Shown here: positions 21,742 to 32,700 of the stretch, piece by piece
How positions within the stretch are numbered: the first letter of the stretch is position 1
Layout of the letters: each line of letters opens with the position of its first letter
Origin: Chlorophyllum brunneum
Lineage: Eukaryota > Basidiomycota > Agaricomycetes > Agaricales > Agaricaceae
Reading direction: 5' to 3'
Length of the DNA stretch: 64,000 nucleotides
Assembly (NCBI GenBank): GCA_963576785.1
Contig: OY756145.1
Location: forward strand, 558,001-622,000
Made by a program: the position numbers and the translations under genes
The notes under the pieces: model-generated
Database searches by the model: none
The model's input: the letters and a program-made list of their open reading frames with translations, nothing else
Told to the model about the DNA's origin: nothing

Positions 21742-23345
21742 CACAACAACATATGGTTCAGCAAGAGAATACGCATGGTAAAAGAACACATAGAGAAAAA
21801 GAAAATGGACCAAACCAACCCAGAAGTACCAACATACCTACAACAATATATGCACCTGTTCAACAAGAAGAACTTCGACAAACTACCTGAACACATGATA
21901 TAGGACCACAAGATAAACCTATCAGAAAATGTGCCACCAGTACTATAGTCCAAAGTTTACCTAATGACAATAATAGAAAAGCAAGAACTACAGAAATTTC
22001 TTGATGAGAATATTGCCTCAGGATAAATTTGACCATCACAATCCCCTTATGCAACCCCATGCTTTTTCATACCCAAGAAGGATGGAACCAAGTGACTAGT
22101 ACAAGATTACAAAAAATTAAATGAACACATAATTAAAGACAAAATACCACTGCTACTGATAAGCAAAATTATTGACAGACTCAAGAGATGCAAAAGTCTT
22201 CAATAAGCTTGACATTATTTGGGGATACAACAATGTCTGGATCAGAGAAGACAATGAATAGAAAGCACTGTTTGTAATGAACAATGTATTATTTGAACCA
22301 ATGGTCATGTTTTTCGAAATAAGTAACTCACCAGCAACATTCCAAAGGATGATGAACACAGTCTTCCGAGAAATGCTATATAAAGGAGAAATTGTCAACT
22401 ACATGGATGACTTTGTCATCCCAGGAACCACACAACAAGAACTTGAAGACAGGATAAAATGATTTCTTGACATTATAGTAAAATACCAGCTTTATTTCAA
22501 AAGATCAAAGTACTTATTCAATATGAAGGAAATACTATATTGGGATTTGTGGTTAGACAAGGCAGTATTAAAATGGAGGAAGAGAAGGTAAAAGTAGTGA
22601 AAGAGTGGCCAATACCCAAATCTCTAAAAGGCATCGAAAAATTCCTAGGCTTTGCAAACTTCTACCAATGATTTATACATGACTTTAGCAATATAGCAGT
22701 CCCTTTACACAAGTTGAAGAAGAAAGACATTCAATGGGTATGGATGGAATGACAACAACAAGCCTTCAAAAGAATCAAGGAAAAGGTCACAAACAAGCCA
22801 GTACTAGCAATGCTACAAGACAAGGGACAATATAGAGTGGAAGTAGATATATTAGGCTATGGAGTAGGAGTGGTACTATCACGAAGACAGAAAGAACACT
22901 GGCACCCAATTGTATTTCACTCAAGAATGATGATACCTACAGAACAAAACTATCAGATCTATGACAAAGAACTACTAGCCATTTAAGAAGCAATCAAAAC
23001 CTAGAAACAATACCTACTTGACGCCAATGAACCATTCAAAATCTGGATCAATCACAAGAACCTGGAATACTTTTGAAAGTCACAATAACTCACAGGACAA
23101 TAAGTAAGGTGGCAGATGGAGCTACAAGAATACCACTACACACTAAAACACATTCCCAGAAAGACCAACACAAAAGCTAACATCTTATCAAGATTAACAA
23201 AAACCAATACCACCCAAGAAAATACCGATATCACCTTATTACCCAACCACTTATTTGATGACAACACAATTACCGCAATCTGACAAATCTGGGAAGTCTC
23301 AGGAGAAGAAGATCTGAAATACCAAATACAAAAGGAAACAAAAAG
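21742..23345 (+). pseudogene. Element D pol, RT and RNase H part
   Basis: The plus strand reads the Pol of D from the protease-RT linker through RT (VNYMDDFVIPGTTQQEL near 22395-22440) and RNase H (VEVDILGYGVG near 22840, where B has DASGYGVG). It continues to the start of the integrase zinc region (WEVSGEEDLKYQ near 23290). Many stops and small indels are present. It is interrupted at 23345 by the ORF1-only LINE and continues at 25524. Confidence 0.85.
23336..23345. repeat. TSD copy 1 of the ORF1-only LINE
   Basis: AAACAAAAAG here recurs at 25514-25523 after the A-rich tail. Because both are A-rich the exact edge is uncertain, but D coding is continuous once the insert is set aside. Confidence 0.7.
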
Positions 23346-25513
23346 CACACTCTTCTTGATCTCTTACCACTACCTTCCTCTTTTGGATAGGTACTTGACA
23401 TGGACAAGAGATTAGCTACACTATGTCTAGAAACATCAGTACCCCCAACTCACCCTGGGATGAGGAGATTACCTCTGAGCCCTTTTATGGGACTGCCACT
23501 GGCCCTAGTGACAAGTTCAGATCACAACTGAAGTGCGAGTGGAAGAGAGCCAGAGTGGCCTTCTCCACAGGATCTACTGCCAGACTATTAGGATTGGAGG
23601 CAGATATTGAAGCTGGAATAGAGTCCAGTGCCTCTGAAGTACCATCTCTTCCCTCTACCACATCATTAACTGAGCCTCTCATCCCTTCCTCAACCCCCAC
23701 CACTTCTACCCCACATGCTGTCCAGTTTAGTGGTCAGCTTGGGATATTTGGCTAGACCTCTTCCCAGTCCAATATAACCCCACATGTTAGTCAGGCTTTT
23801 GCCTTACTTGCTCAGATCTGCAATGTGGATAATGTCTCATCAACAGATATCTTCTCCACCCTCAATGCCTGCAGTAGCTTTCTTTCCTACTGTGTTCGCT
23901 TTGGAATCCTCGAAAGGTCATTCCACTCTTCCCACCTTAGGAAGAACACCTCTATTACTGCCCTGTACCAGGAAGTAGCAACCCAGTTTTCCCCCCCAGT
24001 TACCCCTGTCCTCCCACAGCCCCTTTCTCCATCCCATGGATCTGCTGAAGTAAGTGGTGATATGACTATGCCTGGCATTTCACAGCCCTCTGTGACCCTA
24101 CCAGTCCCCCCTGTTCCTATGCATAATAAAAGGATATCACACATTCCCTCCTCCTATGGTTCCCCCCTTAGGCCCTCACAAGACCTCTGTCACTCAAGGC
24201 CAGTATGCACATCAGTGCCTACTGCCCCTATTTCTCCTATACCAGTGCTGACCAAGAAGTCCTATACTGCTGCTGCCACTACTGATCCTGTTACCTTGGT
24301 CTATGTGACTAAGGCATTTTCTCACCTCCCCCTGAACCACATCATGGCAGTACACTGGGCCGCCACATCACCTCCTAAATGCATCTGCAAGATGTGCTCT
24401 ACTACTGCTGGTCCCAACCACTGCCAAATCTTCCTAGCACTTGATGCTAGGACCACTAATGTTGACTTTCTAGCACTTATCAAAAGTACTAATGATACCC
24501 TCCTCTGAGCCAAGTCTACCCTCCAGACAAACAGGGCATACTTTGTTTATGGTGGTATTACTGTCACCACCTCTGCTATCCCCTTTACTGATGAGATTAC
24601 CCTCATTGCCAACACTACCAAGTAGCTCCTAGGTCTCGAGACCCCAGTTGCAGCTGCCCTTCCTAGGTCCAAGTCCTATCTGAAGGTTCTGGACATTCTC
24701 TTCAAAGCCCCTGGTGCTACTCACCATATTTTAGTCACTAAGATTACTGAGGCACTCAAGGCCTCTCATCTCCCTTCACTCAAACTCACAGACACCCTAT
24801 ATGTTATAAAGAACTTCCACTGCTCAGACTCAGCCACTGTTTGGTTTAATGTTTGGAACTCCCAGTCTGGAGCTGCCACCAAGAAATGTACTGGCAAACA
24901 CATCTATATTGGTGGCTATGAATGCCTTATCAAACTTGTATATACAAACCCCAGGACCCCCCAGTATAGTTGTTGCTAGAAATGGGGCCATCTGACTTTT
25001 GCCTATAGGTCCAAAGGCCTCAAGTGCTCCTGTTGTGGAGGTCCCCACCAAGTGGAATACCACTGTCTCCTTTCTGGATGCTGTAAGAGTAATGCCAAAG
25101 CCGAACCCCCCATCCCTGCTACTCCCAAGGGTGTGCCATGCCCCTATACTGCCCACTGCTTAAACTGTGGTGGAGATCATATAGCAAATAAGCTGAAATG
25201 CTTATTCTGGGCCCACTACTTCAAAGCTGGCTGGATCCGGAGTTGCTATGAGGAGACAAGAGTTCAGAGGAGAGGGGCAAGGGTGCTAATTAATTGTGTT
25301 GAGTAGTTCCTCCATCTATTCTCTACTATATTATCATTTAGACTCTCTAGTCCATATATGCTTGTAGTTTAATGTACTACTCCATCGATAAAGTTCTTTA
25401 GGTGTAGGTTGGAGAGCCCTGTATTGTACTTGTAGTAGGTATAGGGAGCAGACTGTGTTCGAGCCCTACTTTAAATATTGATGGATGCAAAAAAAAAAAA
25501 AAAAACAAAAAAA
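23346..25513 (+). mobile_element. ORF1-only ('half-LINE') retroelement
   Basis: This 2.17-kb insert in D pol has a short leader, one ORF1-type frame, a 3' UTR of about 180 bp and an A-rich tail (25489-25513), all inside a direct duplication. There is no endonuclease, RT or RNase H sequence between the ORF1 stop and the tail. Its 3' end repeats the GCAGACTG...TTCGAGC...TTAAAT...TTGAT pattern of the autonomous LINE, so it may have been moved by that LINE's enzyme. Confidence 0.8.
23423..25306 (+). pseudogene. ORF1 of the half-LINE: zinc-knuckle protein, about four stops
   Basis: One frame runs from ATG 23423 to TAG at 25304-25306. It is broken by TAG 23753-23755, TGA 24506-24508 and further TAG codons near 24623 and 24978. 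The N-terminal half is Ser/Thr/Pro-rich. The C-terminal half matches the LINE ORF1 at 3943-6201: a TVWFNVWNS block (TVWFEIWDS there), then CC-x-KWGH, CSCCGGPH and CLNCGGDHIANKLKC knuckles. Several stops fit Gln-to-stop changes by C-to-T. The product would bind RNA; it lacks any enzyme domain. Confidence 0.8.
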
Positions 25514-25523
25514 AAACAAAAAG
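25514..25523. repeat. TSD copy 2 of the ORF1-only LINE
   Basis: AAACAAAAAG, equal to 23336-23345; D integrase coding resumes right after. Confidence 0.7.
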
Positions 25524-26931
25524 AGAAACACAGTAGTTGAAGGAAAAGGAGAAATGACCAGAGGAGATATGGGAAACAGATGGAGTACCAATGTTTGAAG
25601 GAAGAATATACATCCCATCTAACACCCAAATACAACAAGAAATACTCTAACAATACCATGATAAGAAAGACATAGGACACCCAGGACAAAACTGAATGAA
25701 CAAACTCCTTAAACAGAGTTATTGGTGGCCTCAGATGCACAATGACATCAAATGATACATCAAAGGGTATGAGACATGCCAATAAAACAAAATACTCTGA
25801 ACAAGACCAACAACACATCTTCACCCACTACTGACATTGGCAGAACTTTGGGAAGAAATATCAATCGACATGATAGGACTATTACCAAAGTCAGAGGGAT
25901 ATGACACAATACTTGTCATAGTTGATTGTTTCAGCAAAATGATCAGACTGCATGCAGTTAACACCACCTTAATATCCAAGGAGCTAGGAGATATCTACCA
26001 AGATGATATATGGAGAACACACGGAATACCCCACAGAACAGTAACAGAGGTCCACAATTCGCATCAAAATTCATGGCAGAACTATGCCAAGTAACAAGCA
26101 CCTAACAAAACTTATCCATAGTATACTACCCACAAACTGACAGTCAAACAGAGTGTATCAACCAGGAGGACAAGACATACCTCAGAAATGTAATAAACCA
26201 CATGCAGAACAACTGGAAAAAATGGTTAGCCACAGTGGAATTCCAATACAATGACAAAACCCACACCACCACTGAATACTTGTCATTCAAAATAGTTTAT
26301 GGAAGATATCCCTGGAAAGGAGATATAACAAATGTTACCAAGGCACCGGCAATCATGGAATGAATACAGAAGTTACAAAACATATGATAAGAGGTGATCA
26401 AAATACTACAACACAGCTAGATGCAAATAAAGAAATGTAACAGCACCAAACCAGAATATAAGTATATTCCAGAAGAACAAGTATAGCTTGAAGCAAGCAA
26501 CATCAGGACAATGAGACCAACCAAGAAGTTAGATCACAAATATTATGGACCATTCCAAATAAAAGCAAAAATAGGTAAAACAAGTTACCAACTGGAATTA
26601 TCTGAAACATGGGCAATATATGACATGTTTAACAGCAGACTCCTCTCTCCTTATCAGAAACCCAAGTTCAACAGCCAGCGTACCCCACTACTACCAATGC
26701 CCAAAATCATCAATAATAAAGAATAATATGAAGTAGAAGAAATCTGAGGACACCATACAAGAGGACAGCGAAATCAATTCCTAGTACATTGGAAAGGTTA
26801 TACCTCTAAGAAAAATATATGGAAGAATGAGTCAGAACTGGAAAATGCTAAGGAGGCAGTTCAGGAATTTTTAAACAAGATTTCGAGGTCAAAACCTATA
26901 AAAAAGGGGGGGTAAAAAGTAACAATTATGA
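25524..26931 (+). pseudogene. Element D pol, integrase and chromodomain part
   Basis: The integrase zinc region, core and C-terminus of D Pol read on the plus strand with many stops. The core start ISIDMIGLLPKSEGYD near 25857 is clear. The chromodomain remnant near 26730-26830 reads HWKGYTS followed by KNIWKN. The frame ends at TGA 26929-26931, which overlaps an ATG as ATGA exactly as in the young copies. Confidence 0.85.
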
Positions 26932-27028
26932 ACAACAAACCTTGCATTATAAGAGATCACTACACCTAACATACATCACACTATATCCACTGTACCCTAG
27001 ACTTCACCAACTATCTCTACAACACACC

Positions 27029-27761
27029 ATGCATACTGAACACAAACCTACCCCCCTCCCAGCCAATGACACAGAGTTTGAACAAGAACTCAACAACTTC
27101 CTTGATGCCCAGTCCACCAAAGACCAGATTGAACACTATACTGCCACAACCAAAGGACTCATATACATTGCCCATGCTATCCACAACCTCCAAATCCAAG
27201 CCAAAGCCCTGAGCTGTATCCTACTTGTCACTACTACCAGAGCCCTTCCAGTAGCCATGTTAACTGGAAAACACAAACTCATGAAGGAACTATTGGATAA
27301 GGCAGCCACCAATCTCAACATATTGGTACATTCCAATACAAAGCAATGCATCCAAAGTGTCCTAGTCATGATAGGTGAAAGACTCAATCACCTCACTGAT
27401 TCTAGTAACAACCCTACCTACAGACTTGTAGGAAGACTGATGAATCTTGATTCATACACCCCTACTACCTTACCTAACAAACTGCCCTATAACAAAGATG
27501 ATGAACAGGAATAGTTAGATGAAGGAATGGAAGGAATTGAAAAATCAGTAGCTAAACAGTTAATGGAACCTAATATGAGAGATGAAGTAGACCACCTTTT
27601 GATATACATCCCGGAGTTCAACCCACCCACCAAACCTATCATATTCAATCCACCCTCATACTCAAAGAAGGAGGATAACTTGACAACAACTACTGGCAGA
27701 AGATAGTTCATAATCTAGTTTTAGTAGAAACAAATAACACCACTACCTTCAAAGGTCACAC
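27029..27761 (+). pseudogene. Element D third ORF (ORF3), first part
   Basis: From ATG 27029 the frame stays open for 161 codons, then TAG at 27512-27514, then mostly the same frame up to the insertion of element C. It resumes at 40753 and ends near 40886. Sequence identity to ORF3 of A/B/C is low, but the pattern is shared: VLVMIGERLNHL matches ILVALAERLNTY, and after the insertion a FRGEQDYAPFWI block matches FKEGPPHAPLWI. Its frame is better kept than the gag and pol of the same element. Confidence 0.65.
27757..27761. repeat. TSD copy 1 of element C (CACAC)
   Basis: CACAC here and at 40748-40752 flank element C. Confidence 0.93.
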
Positions 27762-28045
27762 TGTTACGACCTTAGTCTCTGACTCAGGTTGCAAGCCTTT
27801 GAATAAAGGGAAGGAAGTAGAGAGAGGAAGAAGGGATGATACGATTGGTAAAGTGTAAGGAATACATCAAGTATTACTACACTTTATATACTAGTGGTAG
27901 AGGTTAATAATAAGGGAGTCGAGTAACGGAGTCATAGGAGACGAGTAGAACGAGTCAGGTAGGAGGCACAGCCTCTAGGGTGATACAGGAGATGGAACGA
28001 GTATGAGAGTACACGAGGTAACGGGCGCATGATAGGAATGGACGG
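27762..28045 (-). repeat. Element C 3' LTR, main part
   Basis: This 284-bp piece of the minus-strand LTR matches 40448-40747 except at two sites. It stops after GGACGG, exactly where element B begins. The missing end (TCTATGATTCGTAACA) is found after B at 34544-34559. Confidence 0.93.
28041..28045. repeat. TSD copy 1 of element B (GACGG)
   Basis: GACGG precedes the 5' LTR of B; the second copy is at 34539-34543. Both are part of the LTR of C. Confidence 0.95.
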
Positions 28046-28345
28046 TGTTACGAATTATAGACCGTTCATTCCCATCATGCGCCCATTACCTCGTGTACTC
28101 TCATACTTGTTTCATCTCCTGTATCACCCTAGAGGCTGTGCCTCCTACCTGACTCGTTCTACTCCTCTCCTCTGACTCCGTTACTCGACTCCCTTATTAT
28201 TAGCCTCTACCACTAGTATATAAAGTGTAGTAATACTTGATGTATTCCTTACACTTTACCAATCGTATCATCCCTTCTTCCTTTCTCTACTTCCTTTCCT
28301 TTATCCAAAGGCTTGCAACCTGAGTCAGAGACTAAGGTCGTAACA
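28046..28345 (+). repeat. Element B 5' LTR
   Basis: 300 bp from TGTTACGAATT to GGTCGTAACA, with TATATAAA at 28217-28224 and the ACACTTTACCAA block at 28251-28262. Confidence 0.97.
28217..28262 (+). promoter_or_regulatory. Element B promoter: TATA box, initiator and primer stem
   Basis: TATATAAA at 28217-28224 is followed 34 bp later by TTACACT (28249-28255), which fits the initiator consensus YYANWYY with A at 28251. Starting at that A, the 12 bases ACACTTTACCAA (28251-28262) are perfectly complementary to TTGGTAAAGTGT at 28347-28358, one base after the LTR. An RNA starting there could fold back on itself to prime reverse transcription. The start site is inferred, not shown. Confidence 0.65.
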
Positions 28346-28346
28346 T

Positions 28347-28358
28347 TTGGTAAAGTGT
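28347..28358 (+). promoter_or_regulatory. Element B self-primer site (PBS)
   Basis: TTGGTAAAGTGT lies in the normal primer-binding position. It pairs over 12 bases with the predicted 5' end of the element RNA. Self-priming of this kind is established for Tf1 of fission yeast and its relatives. The site is kept in A and C and even in the decayed D, although D has changed at many other LTR positions. Confidence 0.65.
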
Positions 28359-28438
28359 CATTCGACTCACCTTGTAAGAGAGGTGCCACTATTCGTAGCT
28401 AGGCTTGGAATAATAGCCTCCGACCAGGACAACAGTAT

Positions 28439-29710
28439 ATGAGCAGCAGTAGCTCATCGAGAACACCGAGAAGACAGAGAGCTCCGAGACCAACCGACAT
28501 CCAGGGTTCACCCGTAGCAACAGGATCCAAACGATCAACAGAACCAGAAATCCCTGAAGGCCTTAAACGGCAAAAATCCGAACACAGTGTAGATGAGACC
28601 ACAGCTCTATTTGAAACCGAATTCGACACAGAAGTCGCCGAGAACACATCCGATATAGATATCGCCGAAACCTATGAGGAAGAATCCGAACACAGCACAG
28701 ACGAAGAACCAGCTCCGGTTGAAGAAGAAATCGACACAGCTCTATTCGAAACTGAATTCGACACAGAAGTCGCCGACGCCACAGCCGATATAGAAATCGC
28801 CGAAACCTACGAAAACGAACACAGCGAACCAGAATCAGAACCAGAAATGACAGACGAGATCAACGTACCAAAGAACCTAGCCCCGGAACCAGGATATTTT
28901 AATGGGGATAGGACCAAATTTGACGATTGGTGGAGAGCCATATCCTTATGGCTGATGTTCAACAAGATAGACGAAGAAGAACAGAAAATAGTAGCCATTT
29001 TGGCAAGGATGAAAGGAGGACTAGCAGGTCCTTACGCCAACACGCAACTACAAGCCATCCAGAATAAGAAAACACCGGCTTGGGAGGACTTTACGAAAGA
29101 AGTAGAAGCCACATTCTCCTTGGGGAATAGGAAAGCCATAGCAGAAGGAGAAATAGAGACGTTCAAACAGGGAAAGAAGAACACAGCAGACTTCTTAATC
29201 GAATTCGAAGCATTAAAAGCCCAAGCAGGAACAGACGACACACATGCGATATTCCTTCTCAAGCGCCACACCAGAGCAGACATTATTTGAACCATAGTAG
29301 GTTACCCGACAACCTCCGTCCCAACAACATACAGCAAATGGAAAACCACGATCCTCGCAGTAGGACAAGGTTACGAAGCAACGGACATCACTAGAGGAGA
29401 TGTCAAAACCACCACCGGAGTTATCTATGGGGGAAGAGGACAACCCATGGAGATAGGACGACAAAGGGCAGACACCGATCAGACTGGAAAACCGAGGTGC
29501 TACAATTGTAACCTCTATGGGCATATTGCCAAATACTGCAGGAAGAAGACAAAAGTCACGTACACCAAAATAACGTGTTACAATTGTGGTAAACAAGGCC
29601 ACATCTCGAAGAACTGCCGGGCACCCAAGAAAGCCCATATCAGAGAAGTCAACGAGGATGAGGAACAAGAAATAGAGGAGAAAGAGGATTTTGTCGAAGG
29701 CTCCGAGTAG
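28439..29710 (+). pseudogene. gag: Element B gag with one nonsense codon
   Basis: This is a 423-codon Gag from ATG 28439 to TAG 29708-29710, broken by TGA at 29288-29290 (codon 284), where C reads CGA. It has a Ser/Arg-rich N-terminus, two 45-codon acidic units starting at 28601 and 28736, then the capsid-like region. CCHC knuckles start at codons 354 and 380. The product is expected to stop before the knuckles. A reinitiation ATG at 29447 would give an 87-aa piece holding only the knuckles. The identical lesion is in A. Confidence 0.92.
28601..28825 (+). repeat. Tandem acidic repeat inside gag
   Basis: Two units starting at 28601 and 28736 (period 135 bp, 45 codons) encode TALFETEFDTEVA, then a D/I/A-rich stretch ending IAETYE. 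The same duplication is in A and C, whereas D has only one decayed unit near 13795. Confidence 0.85.
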
Positions 29711-29769
29711 GCGCAAACCCGCGAGCCAATAAACCTAGAGTTTCTATTCTATCCCACAATAGACGATAT

Positions 29770-32700
29770 GTGATTCCCCAAAAACGAAACTCTATGCGCG
29801 AACTTCTCCTCGACTCAACAATCCAGACAAGAAAAGGACGCAAACAAATCACAACCCTCGTAGACTCCGGATGCACCCACACGTGCATAGCACAACGAAC
29901 AATAGACGAAGAACAGATCCCGACTAAACCTTTGGAGACCCCAATCAGAGTGATCAATGCCGACGGCACAGAAAATAAAAAGGGAGAAATAACGGACAAG
30001 GTACAACTGGTATTAAACAACGGCAACCACACGGAACAAATCGACGCTCTAGTAACACAATTGGAAAGCGCGGACTTATACTTGGGACACGATTGGCTGG
30101 TTAAACATAACCCGGAAATCGATTGGAACAATCATGTCATACGATTCACGAGATGTCCAGAAGATTGCAAAATATCACATAGTGACATACGGTTCAACGA
30201 GAAAATACGGACAGTCAAGGAACACATTGAAGAGAAAAAGGCAGACCGGACGAATGATGAAGATCTACCACCATACCTCCGACAGTACACCCATCTATTC
30301 AACAAAAAGAACTTTGATAATCTACCAGCACACACGGTATGGGACCACGAAATAAATCTGTCAGAAGATGCACCTCCGGTACTGCAGTCCAAAGTTTACC
30401 CAATGACAATAACGGAAAAACAGGAACTACAAAAATTCCTCGACGAAAACCTCGCCTCAGGACGTATCAGACCATCACAATCCCCCTACGCCACCCCATG
30501 CTTCTTTATACCAAAGAAAGACGGAACAAAACGCCTAGTACAAGATTACAAGAAGCTGAATGAACACACCATCAAAGATAAAACGCCACTACCACTTATA
30601 AGCGAGGTGTTAGACCGACTAAAGGGCGCAAAAGTGTTTAATAAGCTCGACATCATTTGGGGATACAACAACGTCCGAATCAGGAAAGGAGACGAATGGA
30701 AGGCAGCGTTCGTAACAAACAACGGATTATTTGAACCTACGGTCATGTTCTTCGGAATGAGCAATTCACCGGCAACCTTCCAAAGAATGATGAACACGAT
30801 ATTCCGAGAACTATTACATGAAGGGACGCTTGTCAACTACATGGACGATTTCGTCATTCCAGGAGCCACACAGGAGGAACTCGAGAAAAGAACGATACGG
30901 TTCTTAGACATGGCAGCCAAACACCAGCTATACTTCAAACGATCAAAATGTATGTTCGACGCGAAAGAAATACCCATACTGGGATTTGTGGTAGGACAGG
31001 GCAGCGTTAAAATGGAGGAAGAGAAGGTGAAAGCAGTAAGGGAATGGCCAACACCCAAATCCGTGAAGGATGTCGAAAAATTCCTCGGCTTTGCAAATTT
31101 CTACCGACGATTCATACAAGACTTCAGTAACATAGCAACACCACTACATGAACTCAAGAAGAAAGACGCACAATGGTCATGGTCAGAACGGCAACAACAA
31201 GCGTTCGAAGAAATCAAGAAGAAAATCACGAGCGAGCCAGTACTAGCGATGCCCCGAGATAAAGGACAATATAGAGTGGAGGTAGACGCATCAGGGTACG
31301 GAGTAGGAGCGGTATTATCACAAGACCAAGATAACCAGTGGCACCCAATCGCATTCCACTCGAGAACAATGACACCGGCAGAACGAAATTACCAGATCTA
31401 TGACAAAGAACTATTGGCAATCCGAGAAGCGGTCAAAACTTGGAGACAATATCTACTCGACGCCGACAAACCATTCGAGATATGGACGGACCACAAGAAC
31501 TTGGAATACTTTAGGAAACCGCAACAACTCACAGGACGACAGGCGAGATGGCAACTGGAACTACAGGAATATCACTACACGTTAAAACACATACCCGGAA
31601 AAACAAATACAAAAGCAGATGTGTTATCAAGACTAACGAAAACGGACACAACCAGAGACAACACAGATATCACGCTATTACCCGACCACTTATTCGACAA
31701 CACTACCACCAAGATCAGACAAATGTGGGATGTATCGGGAGAAGAAGACCTGAAACACCGACTGCGAAAGGAGCAGAGGAGAGAAACACAATGGTTAAGA
31801 GAAAAGGAGAAACGACCAGAGGAGATATGGGAAACTGATGGATTACCCATCTTCGAAGGAAGAATATACGTACCACCAAACACCGAATTACGCCAAGAAA
31901 TACTCCAACAACACCACGACAAAACGGACGTAGGACACCCGGGACAACACAGAATGATCGAACTCCTCAAAAGGACATATTGGTGGCCACAAATGCGTAA
32001 CGATGTTAAACGATACATCAAGGGATGTGACACATGTCAGAGAAATAAAATACTCCGAACACGACCCACCACACACCTCCATCCGTTACCAATACCCACC
32101 GGACCATGGGAAGAGATATCAATCGACATGATAGGACCACTGCCAGAATCGGAGGGATACGACGCGATACTTGTCATCGTTGATCGTTTCAGCAAAATGA
32201 TCAGACTACGAGCAGTTAACACCACCCTATCATCCGAGGAGCTAGGAGATATATATCGGGACGACATATGGAGACAACATGGGATACCACGCAGGATCAT
32301 CAGTGACAGAGGCCCACAGTTCGCATCAAAATTCATGGCGGAACTTTGCAAAGCAACCGGCACCCAACGAAACCTATCCACGGCATACCATCCACAAACA
32401 GACGGTCAAACAGAGCGCATCAACCAAGAGGTTGAGGCCTACCTCAGAAATGTAATCAATCACGCACAGAACAACTGGAAGAAATGGCTCAGCACGGCAG
32501 AATTCCAGTATAACGATAAAACACATAGTGCCACAGGACATTCACCGTTCCAGATAGTATACGGACGACACCCATGGAAGGGCGACATCTCAAATGAGAT
32601 CAAGGCTCCAGCAATCACGGAAAGAATACAAGAACTGCAGGACATACGCCAAACAACGATCAAAATGCTCCAACAAAACCAGATACAGATGGAAAAGCGA

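Noticed and set aside
28347..28358. A tRNA primer-binding site after the 5' LTR
   Set aside because: The site contains TGG but I know no tRNA 3' end matching the following bases, whereas the LTR itself gives a perfect 12-nt match.
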